DNA of 14,202 nucleotides from an uncultured Alistipes sp. (GTDB lineage: Bacteria; Bacteroidota; Bacteroidia; Bacteroidales; Rikenellaceae), in the NCBI GenBank assembly GCA_900769525.1, contig CAAGGY010000062.1, positions 1 through 14,202 on the forward strand. The letters are read 5' to 3'. This document shows, in pieces, positions 13,503 to 14,202 of this stretch (the stretch's first letter is position 1; each line of letters opens with the position of its first letter). The position numbers were made by a program, and so were the translations under genes. The notes beneath the pieces are model-generated. The model was not told the origin of the DNA. It did no database searches and was given only the letters and a program-made list of their open reading frames with translations.

Positions 13503-14202
13503 ATGAGACACTTTATAACATACCTACTATCGCTCACAGCGCTAATCACACTATTTAGCTCGTGTAAGGAGCAGACAGAACTACTCTATGCCATCGACGT
13601 TGAAGAGAGAGTTGTCTGCGGCTCTGCCGAGCAGGAGATAACCATCGACTACTATCTTCACGATGATATCCTTGCCTCTGGCATTCAGCCAACCATCACC
13701 TCCGACTCTCCTTGGGCAATCATCACCGAAAATATCGAGCCAGAGAGTTTCAAGGTAAAGGTAACTGAAAATATCGGTAGCACACGCAGTGCAACGATTA
13801 CCATTGCGGCAAAAAATTGCTTGGCTAAGAACATCACACTAATGCAGTATGGCACGCCCCCAGAGAGTACTAATCACACGCTGATGTACCTCTTCCTTGG
13901 CACAAGCCTAAGTCGCTACTTCTCAAGAAACATTGACGATGCTAAGTTAGCTATCGAGAGTGGCATTCTCGGCAACAGCAATCGTGTGTTGTTTTTCAAG
14001 CAGACTGACTCATCGCACGGCTACATAAGCGAGCTATGCTACGACATCAATGGCGGAGAGTGCATAGAGCAGCGACTCGAGGATATCGAAATTGACAATA
14101 GTGGTATCATCACGCCAGAGATCATAGGTAGCTACATAGAAAAGATGGCTCGCTATGCACCCTCAAAGCGTTACGGCTTGGTATGCGCTGGTCACGGACA
14201 GG
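13503..14202 (+). CDS. BACON plus clostripain-like (C11) lipoprotein, 3' end missing
   Basis: The first 233 codons of a gene cut by the window edge. The signal ends TLFSSC (Cys21). Residues of about 25-115 form a BACON-like Ig domain with TSDSPWAIITENIEPESFKV and a closing ITLMQYG. From about 125 the chain matches the start of the clostripain/C11 cysteine peptidase family: TLMYLFLGTSLSRYFSRNID (a core strand and helix) and later KRYGLVCAGHGQ, where His231 would be the catalytic His. The catalytic Cys, normally some 40-60 residues further on, lies outside the window, so activity cannot be judged. Family members cut after Arg or Lys and are exported or surface anchored. It has its own promoter, 46 nt after the DUF4919-like gene. 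Confidence 0.8.
   Translation, partial: MRHFITYLLSLTALITLFSSCKEQTELLYAIDVEERVVCGSAEQEITIDYYLHDDILASGIQPTITSDSPWAIITENIEPESFKVKVTENIGSTRSATITIAAKNCLAKNITLMQYGTPPESTNHTLMYLFLGTSLSRYFSRNIDDAKLAIESGILGNSNRVLFFKQTDSSHGYISELCYDINGGECIEQRLEDIEIDNSGIITPEIIGSYIEKMARYAPSKRYGLVCAGHGQ

Noticed and set aside
1..14202. CRISPR array, tRNA, rRNA, insertion sequence or integrase
   Set aside because: No regularly spaced repeats, cloverleaf, transposase or recombinase motif was found on either strand by reading.

Overview
The window reads as chromosomal DNA of a gut-type Bacteroidota, most likely order Bacteroidales and possibly Alistipes/Rikenellaceae. The reasons are the many short-signal lipoproteins with acidic or proline-rich linkers, BACON-type domains, a DUF4919-like protein, a clostripain-like lipoprotein, and promoters of the Bacteroidetes form TTTG-N19-20-TAnnTTTG. 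The order is fairly secure; the genus is a guess from overall protein feel. I see no tRNA, rRNA, insertion sequence, CRISPR array or prophage.

Layout. (1) 1-1318: a possible gene tail, a hairpin, and a secreted choloylglycine-hydrolase-family enzyme (228-1283), ending in a hairpin terminator shared with a convergent minus-strand pair. (2) 1356-1863, minus strand: a small Cys-rich protein whose frame is broken at a G8 run, followed 12 nt later by a 59-aa winged-helix protein. Their promoter carries a dyad between its two boxes. (3) 1982-9129, plus strand: one promoter and five tightly packed lipoprotein genes. These are a five-module Fn3-like protein, a DUF1566/Lcl-type protein, a BACON plus Fn3-like protein, a subtilisin-family (S8) protease and a lipocalin-like protein. 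The gaps are 8, 13 and 2 nt, then a 1-nt overlap. A 17-bp-stem terminator follows. (4) 9202-9563, minus strand: a small acidic conserved protein with its own promoter. (5) 9600-13456, plus strand: ligA, dapA and a secreted DUF4919-like protein, probably one transcript. (6) 13456-14202: a promoter and the first 233 codons of a BACON plus clostripain-like (C11) lipoprotein cut by the window edge.

How the genes may work together. The five-lipoprotein operon looks like an envelope protease unit: one S8 enzyme with modular, probably binding, lipoproteins made in fixed order. Its substrate and the partners' roles are unknown; this is inference from gene order and domain type. The ligA-dapA cluster is housekeeping (DNA nick sealing; lysine and diaminopimelate synthesis). 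The most testable anomaly is the G8 tract at 1636-1643, where removing one G restores a full-length 68-aa protein that ends just before the next gene. It is either a sequencing error, a recent mutation or a phase-variable switch.
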